Positions 5,801 to 6,952 of a stretch of DNA of 6,952 nt are shown in pieces. Every line of letters begins with the position of its first letter. Positions within the stretch are counted from its first letter, which is position 1. The position numbers and the translations under genes were made by a program. The notes below the pieces were generated by a model. That model worked only from the letters and a program-made list of their open reading frames with translations. It was not told the origin of the DNA and did no database searches. This stretch comes from Candidatus Methylomirabilota bacterium (lineage in GTDB: Bacteria; Methylomirabilota; Methylomirabilia; Methylomirabilales; Methylomirabilaceae), in assembly GCA_016200385.1 (NCBI GenBank), contig JACQEV010000143.1:1-6952 (forward strand). The letters are read 5' to 3'.

Positions 5801-6460
5801 CTCGGGCTCGAGGAGGCCAGAAGCGAACTGGCCGACCTCAGCGCGAAGATCGCAATGCTGGGGAGTGTCAATCTGGCCGCTCTGGACGAATACCAGGAAC
5901 TGGCCGAGCGGCACCGCTTCCTTTCTGCGCAGGCCGAGGACCTCCGGTCTTCGGCCCGCTCTTTGCGAGCAGCCATTGCGGAGATCAACAACACCATTCA
6001 GGAGCGCTTCAGCGAGACGCTACAGACTGTCAATGGCCACCTGGATCGGCTGTGGAACTGCCTCATCCCGGGAGGCCAGGCACAGCTCAGCATGGTGGAA
6101 CCCGAGCCTGAAGATGAGGAGCCCGGGCTCGACATGATCGTTCGTATCCCAGGCAAGAGATCCACGCTCAATCTCTTGTCCGGCGGGGAGAAGGCGCTGG
6201 CCGCGCTTGCGTTACTGCTGGCGCTTTTCCATACTCGCCCCAGCCCCTTCTGCCTGCTGGACGAAGTGGATGCCCCTCTCGACGACGCCAATGCCGAGCG
6301 CTTCGCATCCCTCCTCAAGGAAATGGCTGCAACCGCTCAGTTCATCCTCATCACGCACAACAAGCAAACGATGCAGACCGCCGACATCCTCTATGGAGTC
6401 ACCATGGAGGAACACGGTGTCTCTAGACTTCTCTCCCTTCGCATGGGCCGGGCCGCTTAG
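2867..6460 (+). CDS. smc: Chromosome partition protein SMC
   Basis: A 1197-residue structural-maintenance-of-chromosomes ATPase, full length for bacteria. With ScpA and ScpB it forms a ring that loads on DNA and extrudes or aligns chromosome arms during segregation. The N-terminal head has GFKSFADK (10-17), Walker A GPNGCGKS (31-38) and the arginine-loop region ALGEQSAKLLRG. A coiled coil follows to about 500. The hinge is about 505-690, opening GYTDG and closing with the glycine cluster TGGPGGSPG. A second coiled coil runs to about 1000, ending GSVNLAALDEY. The C-terminal head has signature LSGGEKALAALAL (from 1104), Walker B FCLLDEVDAPLDD (1128-1140) and the H-loop ITHN. All ATPase motifs are intact. 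Start MRLARLTLFGF matches the family exactly. The ribosome binding site is weak (AAGAAGG, 13 bases before ATG). A promoter lies just upstream, and ftsY follows after 134 bases. Confidence 0.97.
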   Translation: MRLARLTLFGFKSFADKVEVAFEPGITAIVGPNGCGKSNLSDAIRWALGEQSAKLLRGDRMDDLIFAGTGKRKPLGMAEVSLTFTENYGNIPTEFHEVTVTRRLYGSGESEYLLNQAPCRLRDITDLFLDTGLGGEPYALIEQGAIGDIVSARPHERRILIEEAAGIMTYKVRKKAALAKLELAEQNLLRVSDIIHEIERQRNSLKRQVTKAERYRAYQDRERELKAFLKFTEVQQLRQQLDVSEDSVRNAQGQVDMAQTAIVGLESEQETIRVRELTQEQARAASQERLYEIRSRLSHDETELGHFRQLLDDSSGQREEQRQRVGRLEDRCAALRQEEAPARQQEHSLSSEITARRAHLDLQSSELRALEDTIAEEVRGLETQRRRLVQDAASLSERRNHLASLRERERLYGKQRDLAIERRDELGGQERELASLEEAQRRFLEGVIDHHARLKAEREELTQHTIAEELARDAIKPELDALREESARLKSRLASLIELSQSFEGYTDGHRFLLQRRAEGEPRLEGLRGSLAELLEAPPRYERAIEALLGDALQGLVIRRAEDAHEAIRLLTERGQGRGTFIVSRESTSGRERITSLLRETATAPGVSGPGGVSLEGLALDLIRCAEGDRPLVEALLADGIIVREMSDALSLSMRLPFPFTIATLAGELVTSRGIITGGPGGSPGILSRRREIADLQERACQLDESLRAIEASWDASCLRSSQLAESLESLSHRLQEVEIDRLKAEREFSHTSGEWRRLLQQIEVLTYEAKSHAEDFRLLTGEMHAFEADILEIEGRYRASEIETARLEAEATVRQQERDARIREVGELRVHLTSLQGQRELLTRGLARIEEEMSRLNSELEALEGDVAKEEARRVKMETAVTELQERLVGLVEEERVAQQLAAEQDEARRELVAERESLEERVRELKRSLAQAQEALNAVSIRRAELRNTISLLEQSLTEEGFGEVEAIAARLSESGLGLEEARSELADLSAKIAMLGSVNLAALDEYQELAERHRFLSAQAEDLRSSARSLRAAIAEINNTIQERFSETLQTVNGHLDRLWNCLIPGGQAQLSMVEPEPEDEEPGLDMIVRIPGKRSTLNLLSGGEKALAALALLLALFHTRPSPFCLLDEVDAPLDDANAERFASLLKEMAATAQFILITHNKQTMQTADILYGVTMEEHGVSRLLSLRMGRAA

Positions 6461-6523
6461 GGGATCAGAACCCCGCCGGGACTGCTGCCCTGTTGCCTCT
6501 CCCGCTTCATCCGGACGTCACAT

Positions 6524-6580
6524 GGGGGCCCCTCTCGTGAGAGACAGAATGCCACTCTGTCTCTTTCGGATCAGCCCCCC
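6524..6580 (+). promoter_or_regulatory. Nested stem-loops in the smc-ftsY gap
   Basis: AGAGACAGA (6540-6548) and TCTGTCTCT (6556-6564) form a perfect 9-bp stem with a seven-base loop. Around it GGGGG (6524-6528) can pair with the C run at 6575-6580, ending just before the ftsY ribosome binding site. CTCT (6532-6535) can also pair with AGAG (6540-6543), which competes with the 9-bp stem. Only three T follow the main stem, so it is a poor intrinsic terminator. A processing or attenuation role is possible but unproved. Confidence 0.45.
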
Positions 6581-6585
6581 GAGGT
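6581..6585 (+). promoter_or_regulatory. Ribosome binding site for ftsY
   Basis: GAGGT lies nine bases before ATG 6595, complementary to the 16S rRNA 3' end. It supports that start over any downstream candidate. Confidence 0.7.
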
Positions 6586-6594
6586 AACGTTCCC

Positions 6595-6952
6595 ATGTCC
6601 TCCGTCGAACCTTCTTCCAAAGGCCTCCTTGGCCGGCTGGTGGCCGGCCTCGCTCGAACTCGCCAGGGACTCGTGGGACAGATCGAACGCCTCTTCGCCG
6701 GGAGGGCGGTTGACGCTTCGAGTCTGGAGTCGCTGGAGGAACTCCTGATCGCCGCCGACCTCGGTCCGGCCCTGGCAGGACAGATCATCGCCCGCCTCCA
6801 CCAACGTCTCGGCCGCCGGGATCTCAGGGACTGGGGTCAGGTGGAGGCCGCCCTCAAAGCCGACATCCTGGGCGTTCTAAGGGCAGCATCGTCGCCTCCT
6901 GTAGTTACGGACGCTGATGCGCGACCTCAGGTCTTTCTCTTTCTCGGAGTGA
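6595..6952 (+). CDS. ftsY: Signal recognition particle receptor FtsY (3' partial)
   Basis: The first 119 residues of the SRP receptor GTPase, which docks SRP-ribosome complexes at the inner membrane for co-translational insertion of membrane proteins. Residues about 8-97 form the helical N domain: GLLGRLVAGLARTRQGLVGQ matches the family's gLsKTR pattern, followed by LESLEELLIAADLG. The fragment ends at VFLFLGV, the strand that leads directly into the G1 P-loop (GxNGxGKTT), so the whole GTPase domain is outside the window. The acidic A domain of E. coli FtsY is absent, as in many bacteria. FtsY is preferred over Ffh because of the N-domain sequence and the smc neighbour. Confidence 0.93.
   Translation, partial: MSSVEPSSKGLLGRLVAGLARTRQGLVGQIERLFAGRAVDASSLESLEELLIAADLGPALAGQIIARLHQRLGRRDLRDWGQVEAALKADILGVLRAASSPPVVTDADARPQVFLFLGV

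Noticed and set aside
6460..6474. GGGG/CCCC hairpin at the smc stop as a terminator
   Set aside because: Only four pairs and no T run follows.

Overview
This is bacterial DNA in two parts. Positions 1 to about 1860 are accessory: a short run of integron-type gene cassettes. Positions 1982 to 6952 are core chromosome with the gene order rnc - smc - ftsY, all on the + strand. No phylum marker is present. The GC-rich core genes and the rnc-smc-ftsY order fit an environmental bacterium, but I cannot name the lineage with confidence.

The left part holds the 3' end of one cassette gene (2-136), a coiled-coil plus winged-helix protein (270-740) and a phospholipase D-like protein (849-1787). Each gene is followed by an attC-like recombination site (131-261, 735-812 and 1800-1860). 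In the first two the TAA stop codon lies inside the R'' core, a typical cassette arrangement. No integrase or attI is visible. By the orientation of the sites these would lie to the left of the window, unless this is a cluster of attC sites lacking an integrase (CALIN). The cassettes differ visibly in base composition: the first is A+T-rich, the second intermediate and the third G+C-rich. This suggests separate origins.

Between the last attC and rnc lies a 121-base stretch. It appears to hold a decayed or truncated short reading frame whose stop overlaps the rnc start (ATGA). The array may therefore have landed inside an operon upstream of rnc.

The core part encodes RNase III (dsRNA processing), the SMC ATPase (chromosome condensation and segregation) and the start of FtsY (SRP receptor). 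FtsY is cut by the window edge just before its GTPase P-loop. A plausible sigma70-type promoter precedes smc, and a 9-bp hairpin lies between smc and ftsY. RNase III has serine where the family almost always has the metal-binding aspartate (E. coli D114), which is the most notable feature of the core genes.

The cassette genes have no visible link to the core genes. The PLD-like and winged-helix cassettes are candidates for nucleic-acid-directed or defence roles, but this rests on domain type and context only.
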